DNA of 64,000 nt from Ursus arctos (Eukaryota > Chordata > Mammalia > Carnivora > Ursidae), in NCBI RefSeq assembly GCF_023065955.2, contig NW_026622863.1, positions 48,404,177 through 48,468,176 of the forward strand, given 5' to 3'. The position numbers and the translations under genes are program-made. Numbering within the stretch: the first letter of the stretch is position 1; each line of letters opens with the position of its first letter. The notes below the pieces were generated by a model. The model was not told the DNA's origin. It ran no database searches and was given only the letters and a program-made list of their open reading frames with translations. Shown here piece by piece: positions 10,201 to 19,770 of this stretch.

Positions 10201-13200
10201 GGGGGGGGAGACAAGAAGGGGGTAAGAGGGAGGAGGAAAAGCAGAGAAGGACAGGACAGATGGATAGGGACGAGGGGTGGGGACATCCAAACAGAATCAG
10301 AGAGTTAGAAGCATCAAGAAGAGCAGGAGGAGCCAGAGAGAGGCGGATGGGAACAGAGACTCAGGGAACAAGAGATGAAAAAGTCAGAAACAGAATGAGA
10401 GAGACATAGGAAGAACGACAGAGAAAACCAGCGAGACTCAAACTGGGCAGGATGGGGTAACAGAGAAATTCAAACGGCAAGAGTGGGGGGAAAGAAGTAT
10501 GTGTGGGGGAGTATGCAACACGGCTGGCGGGCCCCCCAACCCCAAGGGACACCCTGACACCTGCCTCCCTGCCCACCCCCCTCCAGCAACTCCAACTGAC
10601 CCAAAGGGGCAGGTGTGTGGGAAGGGGCACATCTGCCAGCACATCATGCAAATGAGCTCATGAATATGCAGCAGACCCATTGTCTTGCCCTGCCCCCACC
10701 CCCATCTGCTCAGGCCTGGCCCCTGGGGCTGAGGGCAGCTCTGTCCCCTTAGGAGGAGGGGAGGCCCCCCATCACTATCACTGCCCCAAGGGCAGCTCTT
10801 CTCCCTTATCCAGGGCCCAGGTGGGAGGGGCAGGAGGCCAAGGGCAGAGTCCTGGGCCAGGGCTCACCCGGATAGAAGTCTTTGGACTTAGAGAGCTTGA
10901 TGGTGGCTCCTGTCTCCTTCTGCAGCTGCACGATGGTCTGCCCGCCCTTGCCAATGATGGAGCCTGCCGCGTAGCTGGGTATCAGCACCTTCAGGAAGTA
11001 TTCTCCTTCCTCTGCAGGGGCACACGGGGAGGGGAGGTAAGGGAGGCAGGGGAAGGGGTCTCCACCTTCGGCATGGTGTGGGCATAGGAAACCACTGGCA
11101 TCACAGGAACATACAGGAGCAATGGCCATGAGAATAGCAGCAGGGAGAATAATACAAATAATGATCTTCATTCATTCACTCGCTCATTCATTCATTCATT
11201 CCACGAATAGTTACTGAGCACCTGCTACCACACGCTTGGCACTGTTTTAGTGAAACAGCCGTGAGGAAAACAGACAAACTCCCTGATTTCACAGGCAAAT
11301 GAGGCAAATAAGGCCGAGAGAGTTTCAGTGATTCAGCCAAGAGCTCACACAGCTACATTCTTCTAGAGGGGGGGAGACAGACAGTATGTTTTATGTTGGA
11401 TGGTGGTCAGCACCAGGAAAACAAAAAGGGGCAGGAGAAGGGAAGGGGGGTTGTAGGAGCTGCAGTGTTAGATCCAGTGGCCAGGAAAGCCCTCCCCAAG
11501 AATGTGGCATTCTTTGTTTAAAAACACTTGTACAGAACCTAGCATACACTAGACTCTGTTCCAAGTACTACACAAATACTAGTTCTTTTCATTTTCACAC
11601 TGATGCTATGAAAGAAGTACTTTGTAACCTGGCTTTAGAGTCCAGGCTCTGGACCCTTATAACTGATTGTTTCCAGGCTGTGGAGGTGGGAATGGAACCA
11701 TGAGGATCTGTGGGATAGCAAGTGCAAAGGCCCTGGGGTGGGATTGTGCCTGAGTTGTGCGAGGGAAGGTGAGGTAGCCCATGTAGCTGGGGCTGAGGAA
11801 GAGAGGTGGAGAGTGGAAGGGGATGCGGGCTGAGAGAGGTGGTGGTAGTCACATTGAGGTCTTTGGTTTTTACTCCAAGTGAGATGGGAACCAGGGGAAC
11901 CAGAGATGGCTCTGGAGCAGAGGAGGGGTGGGATCTGACTTAGGTTTCCAGAAGATCCCTCTGATGTTCATGAGGCAGGAGGTGGTGGCAGGCTGACTTG
12001 TGGAACCATCGAGGGGGGGTGAGGAGGGATCCAGAGGAGAATATCCAGAGATGTTCTTAGCACTTAATATGGACCCCGTCCTGTGCTGAGTGCTTTGCAA
12101 GTTTGACCTCAACCATTCCCTACAACTCCCCATGAGGGGGGTATAATGAGCTCCATTTTTACGTAGGAGGAAACTGAGGCACGGAGGCGGTGAAGGCACC
12201 AGCCCAAGGTCAGCTGCCCAAGGGCACCAAGAAATTCACTGGTTTGAGATTCCAATGCAATTCTGCTTCACTCTTGGCTTTCACTTAGCACCTTCCGATG
12301 CTGGTGGCTGAAGACCAGTGCACTCAAGGACAGTCTCCAAGACCTAGGAGTGGTGAGGTGGTGCCACTGGTCACTTGTGGGACTCTGCCATTCTTTGTTA
12401 GGGACCAATTTTCTTGGTCCTGTGTAAAGCGCTTTGTTAATGCACTCAAGGCTCATGCCTCACCTCTCCCACCTTCTAACCCAACTGTTGCCCCTAAGTT
12501 CTCATAGGGTAGAAATTCAAATTCTGGAGCCTTCTCAGTATAAGAGCCTCTGTGATTTGGCCCTGAACTTCTTTCTAGTTTCACGTCCTCATCTTCCTCT
12601 ATGTGCATCAGACATACTTCCTCTTTGTTCCTTAAACGTTCCCTCGTCCCGCGCACCTCAGGGCCTTTGCACATTCCTTTTGCTTGGAACTCCCCTCCCC
12701 CAGTGAATTCCTCTTGTCCTTCAGGTCCCCACTCAAATGATGCTTCTTATTGGAAGCTTTCCTTGAACCCTGAGGAGGAGATGGATCCCCTTCTGTTTGT
12801 TTCATGCCTTCAGAACAATGTATCACAGAAGTGCCCAGCACACAGTAGGCATGCAATAAACACTGGGGAAAGGAAGGGAGGAGCCAGGCCACTCTGCTTC
12901 CAAAGCTTAAGTCTTAAAACATCCCCCAGTGGTTTAAAAAAATTTTTTTTCTTTTAAGCAAAGGAAACCTATTTTCAATGTCTCACATGAAACTCCAACA
13001 CACAGAGCAGATAAAAGAGAAACTGTTCTGGTAAAAGCGGGGGCAGGGCGGGGGGCCGGGAGCCCTGCCCATATCTGCCTGATCCCTTAAGATTGAAGGT
13101 TCCAGGCTCCCTGATGTGTTAAGATGGGGGTACAGGGCCAAGGAGCTGGATGTGGCTTCGCAGGCATGGGGAGGGGGTCCAGGATGAAGGGGTTGCCCTG

Positions 13201-16200
13201 AGCCCAAGGCAATCCACTTAAACTTGCCTCATCAGACCATTAAACCTATTAGGTAATTAGCCCCCCAGAGTGCCTTCCCATCAATCATTCTGACCCCCCT
13301 GAATTCACTTTCTTCCCTGGGCTCACAGAGGCAGCCTCTTGCCTTGCCCACTGCCCGCCCCTAAACCTGTCACAGAGGTGGGGGACCAGTCCTCCATCCC
13401 TGAAAGCCTCCGAAAGATGGGGAGGACATTCTCACAAAGGACTCCATCCTCTTTTTCCTTCTTTGACTTCCATCCCCATTTTCTCTCCAGCCAGGGCCTC
13501 TTCCCCAACTTCCTTCTTGAAGGTAGAAGGTATTCATCTACTCTGAAGAAAACTGGGTACATCCCCCACCCCATTTTCTGTGCCCTCTGCCTTCCCCTTC
13601 CCCAGGAATCTCTGTATACAACAGCAGAAACAGCCTTAGACTGAGTGTGAATTTTGTCCCTGATGGGCTGCGGGGCCTTGGGCAAACCACCTCACCTCGT
13701 GGGGCCTCAGTATTCTCATTGGTAAAACGGGGATGTGATAGTATTAGCTCATAGGGCTACGGTAATTAATCAAGTGATAAACCATAAAGTACTTAGGATG
13801 GTCCCGGGCACCTGGAGCACTTGAGAAATGTTAGCTCTCATTACCCCCACCATCATCATGACTATTACCAATGTCAGAAATACAAGCAAACTTCTTCCCA
13901 CAGCGTCTGGCCCAGGGTAAGTGCTCTACAAATGGGGAGACGAGCCTCTAAGGTCTGAGGTTTTCATTGGGCAATGGAAGAAGGAGGGGAGACCCCACTT
14001 CCTTCATCACTTGCCCCCTAGGGGCTGTGGCAGGCCTGCTTTTTGGAGGAGGAATGATCTCACTGATGGACGCGAGACCCTGCCCAGCATCTCTGTGACT
14101 CCCTCGGTGCTGTTTTCTTCCTTTGCTCCCCCTTTCCTCCCTTCCTCCAACAAATCCTTCCTGAGCACCCACTCTGTGCCAGGCCTTGTTTGAGGTGCTG
14201 GTGACACAGCAGGGAACAAGAGAGACAGTTCATTTCCTTCAAGTCCATTCACTTTCAACATTTAAATGCATCTCTGTAAAGAGGACACTTAAAAAAAAAC
14301 ACTGCTAATAATCAGAGTCTGAAGGCTGGTGATGTTTTCCCTCCGGGACACAGAATATAAACATACAATGGTGAAAAAAAAAAAAAGTTTGTCCATGGAC
14401 CAACTCAAGCCACCTTCTGGGTGCTCGAGGGTCCCCGCATCAGATGAGTATAAATTGGAGCTTCTACCTGAGGCCAGCCTCCTATGGAGACTGAGTAGGC
14501 AGGATCTCCCACCTGCAGAAGGTCGGAACTCAGGCCAGGAGTCCCCACGGCGGCCAGCCAACAGACCGCTCTGACCCTCTTCAGAATCTTCTGCGTGTCT
14601 TTCCCATTTGGGAGCACTCCCCTCCCCCCACCATTAAGGCCCCGTGTGAGTCCCACGCCCCCCAGGAAAAAGCCAGGCCTTTCTTTCCCAGCCTGCCTTG
14701 CAGCAAGCAGAGACACACACCCTCAGCTGAACCCGGAGCCCCCAGACCTCACACGCTCCCCACCTGGTTCGAGCAACCAAGGCTCTGCCTGTGAGAAAGT
14801 TCTTCCTTCTACGAAGCAGGATCTGAATGCCAGAACTCTGCACCCACCTACCTCCACCCTCCTCTTGGCTTTTCCCCTGGGGTTCAGGAGGCTCCCTTTA
14901 CCCTTGACCATGACTGAAGAAGAAGAGATGCCCACTTCTCTCCTGCTGGTTTTCCTCCTGCTACGACACCCAGCATCCTCGCCTCAGCCCCCTCTGCTCT
15001 CTCCCCCTCCCTGTTGTGCCCACCTTTTTCAGAAATGCTTCTGGAGTTTCCAAAAAGCAACCAATACCCCTCTCCCCTTAAATAATGGTGACCTACCCAA
15101 GAGATGTGGGGTGCTGTGTGGTAAGAGTGGCACTTTTTATCAGAGAGTTGACCCTGAAAGGTGGCTTTAAAGCGTGCTGGGAGGGGGGTTCATTAATGAC
15201 AAAGGTAGAGCCGAAGGGGTGGGGGGGCGTTGTAGGGGTGTTTCCAGTGACAGAAGCTCTAGTGGGAACCGAAGTTGGGGTGCCGTGCTCATGGGACCTG
15301 CTCTGGCTTGCGGTTTGGGGACGGAAGTGTCGGTGTGTTCCACGGAGGTGTGAGGCGGCGGGGGTGTGATGTTGACATTGTCGTGGGAGCGTGTGGGGAT
15401 GTGGCTGGTGGAAGACAAGACGACACGGCAGGGTGTGGGGTGGGAGCAGCACCGCTCAGGAGGGCGGGGACGGCAGGTGTGTGAAGCAGTCTCTCTGTGA
15501 ATGATGGTGTTGCCCGTTCGCGTGAGAAGCGCAATACAGAACCTGGGGGGACGGCATGCCGGAGGTGTGACGCCGGCTTTGAGCTGTGACACTGCCTCTG
15601 AGTGAGAGAAACGTGGATGGGTATGATTTCCTTGGGGCGAAGCGCCGCGGGATGGTGCAACAGGCCTCCGATGATCATTCTCGGTGGCACTGATGACAGT
15701 AGTAACGACCGCTATCGTGTGTCGACGCTTTGCTGTGGGCTTCTATATAGAGTCTCATTTAACCCACACAAGAACCCCAGGGGCTTACTAGCACATCTTA
15801 CGGCTCCCATTTTCCAGATGAGGAGACTGAGGCTCGGAGCAGTGAAATAACTGGCCCGAGAGTCCCACACCAAGCCCATGGCAGTGATGAGATGGACCGT
15901 GGAAGGTCCATCTCACTCTCAGGGCTCTTGACCCTGGTGACATTGTCTTTATGGTAAGCAGGGAGGATGCTGGGAGCAAGACCTGGCGGCTGGAATCGCG
16001 TTCGGGGGTGACAGGTGCGCATGAGCATGTGTATGTGGGGAGGGAAGTTGCTGTTTCTGTACATATGGGGGTGACAGAGGTGGGAATACAGTCAGGAGTA
16101 TGCACTGCTGGTGGTACCGTAGGAGTTTCATCTGTACTCAAGGTGGGGGGACATCCTTTGGTATTGTCCTGCTAGACTACAGTCCTTTGTCTCTCTGATG

Positions 16201-18815
16201 CGTGAGTTCCCAACCTGAGTTTCCATTCAACTTCTTCACCCGAGTCCTCCTGTCCTTAGGTGCCTTGTCTCCCTCCCAACGGCGTCTGGCAGTCACAGCG
16301 CCCAGACATTAGTTGGAACAGACACCATCTCCTCTCTCAGCCCCCGAGAATGGGCAGGAGTGGCAGGCTGTCGCTGCGGGCGAGAGCTCGATCTGCCCCG
16401 TCTGCCACCACTGGCTGTGACACCCCAGAAGTTTCCCTCAACCCTCTGGGCCTCGGTTTCCTCACCCAAAAATGGGGTTCACTATAGCGTCTACCCACAT
16501 AATAGAGCCAGTCTCCCGGGTTCAAAGCCCAACTCTGCCTCTAATTAGCTGACTGACCTTGGGCAAGTTACTTAACCTCTCTGTGCCTCAGTTTGTCATC
16601 TGTTAAGAAGGGTAACATAAAAGAATTGTAAGGATTACATGATTGGTCTGTGCCAAGCATTTTCCATCATACTTCCTGGTGCACTGCAGGCCATAGATAT
16701 TAGCCATTATTATAATTTATTATGGTTAATTATTACATCATAGAGTGTTGGGAGGATTACATGAAATGTCGCCTATAAAGCAGTGAGCAATAATATTGGT
16801 AGTGATTATTACTATTATCCTTGTGGTTATTGTGATTTTCCCACTTGACAGACGGTGACCCTTGAGGCTCAGGAAAGGGGTGAGGTTGACCCAGCATTCC
16901 CCACTCAGGACAGTATTATTGCAAGGAGCTCCCAATTTTGAGATGAAAGTCCCGGATCCTTGCCCCACGCTGCCTCCTGAGTGTTTCTGTAAATGGAGGA
17001 CTGTCCCTTCGCATCTCCAGGCCTCAGTTTCCCCACGGGTCACCAGGAGGGGAGGTGGAAGCATCTGGAGGAGAGGGTCCCTAAGGGCTCATCCTAGTTT
17101 TCCCCGCTGCTGAGGGAGGCAGGATGCCCAGTGGTTAAGCACACGAGCTCTGGGGCCAGACGGCCCGGGGCTGGATAGATCCCAGCTCCACCAACTTACG
17201 AGCTGTGTGACTTTGGGCAAGTGGCTTCATTTCGCTGAGCCTGTTTTCCTCATGTGAAAAAGCAGCTCAAATCATCTCCCCCAGAGGGCTGTATTTGGAA
17301 ATTAACCCATATCTCAGAGCCTGACTTCTAGTAGGTGCCAAGTGCTTGGGCCTGACCGTCCTTGGCGGCATCACCATTGTTAGGTTGTGCTGCTCTGAGC
17401 AATCAGATTCAGAGCACCTCAGCCCCTTTAAAAGAAGGATGAGACACCCCTCCCCCCCCACAAACAGGGGCAGGGCTGGGCTGCCAGGTCAGGCTCAGGG
17501 ACCGCCTGGGTCCCCGCCTGGGTCCCCAACTCTCTCCAGGACTGGGAATGGCAGTGGGTCAGGAAGAAGGGAAGGAAGTTGGCTGGGACATATTCATGTG
17601 TGTGCTGGGGGTGGGGGGAGCAGGAAGAAGGACAGGAAACTCCCTCCCACCCCTCCCCCAACTTCCCTTTCCTCCAATTTCTGCTGGACACCCTCTCACA
17701 GGCAGCCAGGGGGTCCCCAATTCCTGTCCCACCTGGACAGGAGGGGGGGGCGGCGCTGGAATGGAGGAAAGAGACTTGGCTTGTGTTCCATCTCGGGGAG
17801 GAGGTGGGAGGTCCCCACCCACCCACTACAGGGCCTGGTGGACCGGGGAGCATGCACTCTGCCCCAGGTCATCCCTCTCCCATCCGGAGGAAAAGGCCAG
17901 AGGAAGCCGATTCTGGCCAAGGTGACCGTAGGGAGGGGCTTGTCTGCTCTGGGGTCTCCCTCCATCCAGGGAGTTAATAGGCTGGGCTCTGAGACGCTGA
18001 GAATCCCGACCTCCTTCCCGAGTCCCCGGCCAGAGAGACACCCACTAGAGTTCCCAGCTTGTCTTTTATCTGGTACACATACCTCCTCAGGTCACACACA
18101 CAGCGGGGGCCCTCCTGTCTTACACGCGCATACCTTCTGTGTTGTCAAACACTCAGACATCACACACACACACACACAATCCCTTGTCTCTCTCACACAC
18201 ACAGAATCACTCCCATATCTCTAGTGTTACATACTCAACCATTTCACACACACCCTCCCCTTGTTACAGATATATATATATACACACACACACCCCTTCC
18301 CTTTTCACACCCCTTGGGTGTCATATACACACATTCCCTGTCACACGGGCACCCATCCTTCCCTCTCCTTGTTACACACCCTCGTGCAGCTCACCCACAG
18401 AGCTCTAATCTCTCCCGTCATACACCCACCTTCCCTTGTCGCACACGCCCCCTCTGATGTCACTGTTGCACACCTCCATGTGTCACACCCAGCCACAGCC
18501 TCTTTGGAGTCACACCCACACCCTTTTCTTGTCACATACCCTCACCAGCTTCTTCTGGTCCCACCCCACCCCGGACACGCCTGTGTCACACACACTGAAC
18601 TGCCTTCCTTGATCCACACAGCCTCTCATGGCTCACACCCAGAGCTGGCCCATTCAGCTTCCCCCACACACCCCCTTGCATGTCACACACACACCCTCTC
18701 ACTCATGTGTCACACTGCCACAGCCCCCTCTAGGTTGACATGCACACACTTTCCCTTACCACACGAACCCCTTTGAGGGTCTCAAACACAGAGCCCAGCC
18801 CCTCATCTCACCCTG

Positions 18816-18857
<42 letters not shown>

Positions 18858-19605
18858 TCTTTCCTGTCATATCCATGATCCCTAATGTCACACATCCAGG
18901 CCTTACAGGGCCCACAAGCGCACATACACACAAACACACACACACCTGTCCCAGCCACACATTCTCCCACCTAGCTTTACACACCCACCCATTCCTCCAT
19001 CTCACCCAACACACCCACCCAGCTTGTCCCCACGCACAATCTCGCCCATGGCCCACTCATGCCTCCCTCTGGGACAACCCTTGCTCAGGACATCCCCAGG
19101 GAGGGAGGCTGGGAAGCTCCGGGTCCACAGGCCTCCTCTACTCCTTCCCCTCCCCCGCGCCAGTACACGCCAGCTCGGGAACACCCCTGCCCCGAAAGGG
19201 TCACATCACACACCCCTCAAGGACACAGAGACGCCCGCTCAGGGGGACCCACGCCCCCCATCCTTTGCGGCCCCCAAGGACACTTAACCACCCCCTCCCC
19301 CCCATCCCCTCTCATCGCAGACAAAGCTCCCAGCCCCGGGCAGCGGCGAGAGGGGGAGGGGGTCCGGCCCCCTCCCAACGCCCCTCTCAGCTCCCGGGTC
19401 TAGGGAGGGGCGCCCTTCCCCGCCCCAGAGCCCTTGCACCTGCCACGGCGGGGGGAGGAGGATGGAGAAAGGCGAGGCCCCCTGCCCGCTCCCCCACACC
19501 GAGTCGCAACCCTTTCTCACCTCCCGTGTTGCTGCGCTTGGTGCAGACCACCTCGGGGGGCGTTTCGAGGGGCCTCTTGCGGGAATCCGGGGCCTCGGGC
19601 TCCAT
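5573..19605 (-). CDS. NOVA2: NOVA2, neuro-oncological ventral antigen 2 (KH-domain splicing regulator), 5' three coding exons
   Basis: NOVA2 is a nuclear neuronal RNA-binding protein that binds clusters of YCAY in pre-mRNA and sets alternative exon use. Three exons splice cleanly with GT/AG sites: 19605-19521 (residues 1-28), 11011-10868 (KH1 first half) and 5739-5573 (KH1 end plus linker, ending DRAKQ at residue 132). The N-terminus [17 protein letters not shown] with two KR clusters looks like a bipartite nuclear signal. KH1 shows the GxxG loop as GKGG at residues 49-52. The remembered human protein is 492 residues; KH2, the Ala-rich spacer and KH3 are not in the window, so the last exon must lie left of position 1. 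The ATG at 19605 is chosen by homology. An in-frame upstream ATG exists and is reported as a finding. NOVA1 is excluded by the NOVA2-type N-terminus and by neighbouring CCDC61 and PGLYRP1. Confidence 0.96.
6084..6250. promoter_or_regulatory. Cluster of three RFX X-box motifs in NOVA2 intron 2
   Basis: Three sites fit the RFX consensus GTNRCC(N0-3)RGYAAC: GGTTGCCCTGGCAACC at 6084-6099, GGTTGCCACAGTAACT at 6151-6166 and CGTTGCCGTGGCAACC at 6235-6250. They lie 0.35-0.5 kb downstream of exon 3's acceptor within the preceding intron. Candidate RFX-bound enhancer; binding is not shown. Confidence 0.5.
6521..6560. repeat. (GT)20 microsatellite
   Basis: Perfect GT dinucleotide array; transcribed on the NOVA2 strand it reads CA repeats. 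Confidence 0.98.
6697..6725. repeat. (GT)14 microsatellite
   Basis: Second perfect GT array, within a GT-enriched stretch running to about 7.45 kb. Confidence 0.97.
7255..7289. repeat. (GT)17 microsatellite
   Basis: Third GT array of the NOVA2 intron 2 group. Confidence 0.97.
7970..8170 (-). mobile_element. MIR
   Basis: 'GTTAGGCACTATTCTAAGCA' and 'GTAGGAGGTAGGCAATATTA'. Confidence 0.7.
8820..9105 (+). mobile_element. L2 LINE 3' end
   Basis: 'CCTCCAGGAAGCCCTCCCTG' through 'GAATAAATGAATGAAA', the L2 3' terminus, in NOVA2 intron 2. Confidence 0.75.
9560..10510. repeat. Polypurine (GA-rich) stretch
   Basis: Nearly 1 kb in which the plus strand is mostly G and A (for example GGAGGGAGGAGGGAGAGAGA). 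In the NOVA2 transcript it is CU-rich, lying 0.36-1.3 kb downstream of exon 2. Confidence 0.8.
10640..10675 (-). promoter_or_regulatory. RBFOX (UGCAUG) plus NOVA-type UCAU motifs downstream of NOVA2 exon 2
   Basis: Read on the transcript strand, this stretch gives ATTCATGAGCTCATTTGCAT followed by GATG. It contains TGCATG (plus 10645-10650), the RBFOX site, and two UCAU tetramers within 25 nt, about 200-220 nt past the exon 2 donor. The same bases read as an octamer (ATGCAAAT, 10646-10653) on DNA. Confidence 0.4.
10868..11011 (-). CDS. NOVA2: NOVA2 coding exon 2 (KH1 core)
   Basis: Encodes [20 protein letters not shown] then the GKGG RNA-binding loop and ends at SKSKDFYPG. The acceptor is CCCCTGCAG|AG and the donor CCGG|GTGAGC. 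It is 144 nt, phase 1 to phase 1, so skipping would preserve frame but destroy KH1. Confidence 0.95.
11165..11350 (-). mobile_element. MIR/L2-like relic
   Basis: 'CATTCATTCATTCCACGAAT' and 'GAGCACCTGCTACCACACGC', then an AGGCAAATAAGG core. Confidence 0.6.
11690..12010 (-). mobile_element. L2 LINE remnant, antisense
   Basis: 'AAGTGCAAAGGCCCTGGGG' and 'TTTTTACTCCAAGTGAGATG' are reverse L2 landmarks. Confidence 0.65.
12050..12240 (-). mobile_element. MIR
   Basis: 'GGAGGAAACTGAGGCACGGA' and 'GCTGAGTGCTTTGCAAG'. Confidence 0.75.
12480..12870 (+). mobile_element. L2 LINE remnant
   Basis: 'CTCAGGGCCTTTGCACATTC', 'TTCAGGTCCCCACTCAAATG' and a terminal 'CAATAAACACTGG'. Confidence 0.7.
13640..13860 (+). 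mobile_element. MIR
   Basis: 'GGGCCTTGGGCAAACCACCT' and 'GGTAAAACGGGGATGTGATA'. Confidence 0.75.
15340..15535 (-). promoter_or_regulatory. YCAY-dense segment in NOVA2 intron 1
   Basis: On the plus strand RTGR (complement of YCAY) occurs about a dozen times in under 200 nt (for example TGTGATG, CGTGGG, GTGTGGGG, GATGTGGCTGGTGG, GAATGATGG). NOVA proteins bind such clusters, so this is a candidate autoregulatory site. Confidence 0.35.
15720..15900 (-). mobile_element. MIR
   Basis: 'CCAGATGAGGAGACTGAGGC' reverse MIR core. Confidence 0.7.
16500..16800 (+). mobile_element. MIR
   Basis: 'GACCTTGGGCAAGTTACTTA' and 'CTCTCTGTGCCTCAGTTTG', close to consensus. Confidence 0.85.
17125..17360 (+). mobile_element. 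MIR
   Basis: 'CAGTGGTTAAGCACACGAGC' head and 'GTGTGACTTTGGGCAAGTGG' core. Confidence 0.85.
18060..19010. repeat. CA-rich degenerate minisatellite-like array
   Basis: About 950 bp built of imperfect units resembling CTTGTCACACACCC followed by a short pyrimidine block, with a pure (CA)17 core at 18822-18855. On the NOVA2 RNA strand it is GU-rich. The long open frames crossing it are compositional and not coding. Confidence 0.85.
19521..19605 (-). CDS. NOVA2: NOVA2 coding exon 1
   Basis: Encodes the 28 N-terminal residues from MEPEAPD to SNTG and ends with one base of the next codon. The donor reads GGGAG|GTGAGA. The region upstream on the minus strand is a Pro/Gln-coding CCG/CAG-rich tract that remains open in the same frame. 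Confidence 0.93.
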
Positions 19606-19613
19606 GGGGGGGG

Positions 19614-19770
19614 CCTGGGGCGGCGGCTGCTGCTGCTGCGGCGGCTGCGGCGGCGGCGGCGGCGGCTGCTGTGGCGGCGGCGACGGCTGCTGGGGAGGCT
19701 GGGGTTGCGGCGGCGGCGGCGGCGGGGGCGGCGGCGGCTGCGGGGCCGCGGAGGCCGTGAAGAGGCCGTG
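19614..19770. repeat. CGG/CTG trinucleotide-rich tract at NOVA2 start
   Basis: Runs of CGG interspersed with CTG on the plus strand. On the NOVA2 strand they are CCG/CAG, encoding Pro and Gln in frame with the NOVA2 start codon immediately downstream. Confidence 0.9.

Larger units (their letters stand above)
5740..10867 (-). other. NOVA2: NOVA2 intron 2
   Basis: Holds the X-box trio, three (GT)n arrays (6.5-7.3 kb), an L2 fragment, an old MIR and a long polypurine stretch. No exon-like peptide of the NOVA family is visible in any frame. Confidence 0.8.
11012..19520 (-). other. NOVA2: NOVA2 intron 1
   Basis: Consists of MIR and L2 relics up to about 17.4 kb, a YCAY-dense segment at 15.2-15.55 kb and a long CA-rich array at 18.06-19.0 kb next to exon 1. 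It contains no Can-SINE at all. Confidence 0.8.

Noticed and set aside
9822..10286. 154-residue minus-strand Pro/Leu/Ser-rich frame
   Set aside because: Product of polypyrimidine composition in NOVA2 intron 2.
17346..18224. 292-residue plus-strand open frame
   Set aside because: Crosses a MIR end and enters the CA array; Pro/His-rich composition and no recognisable domain.
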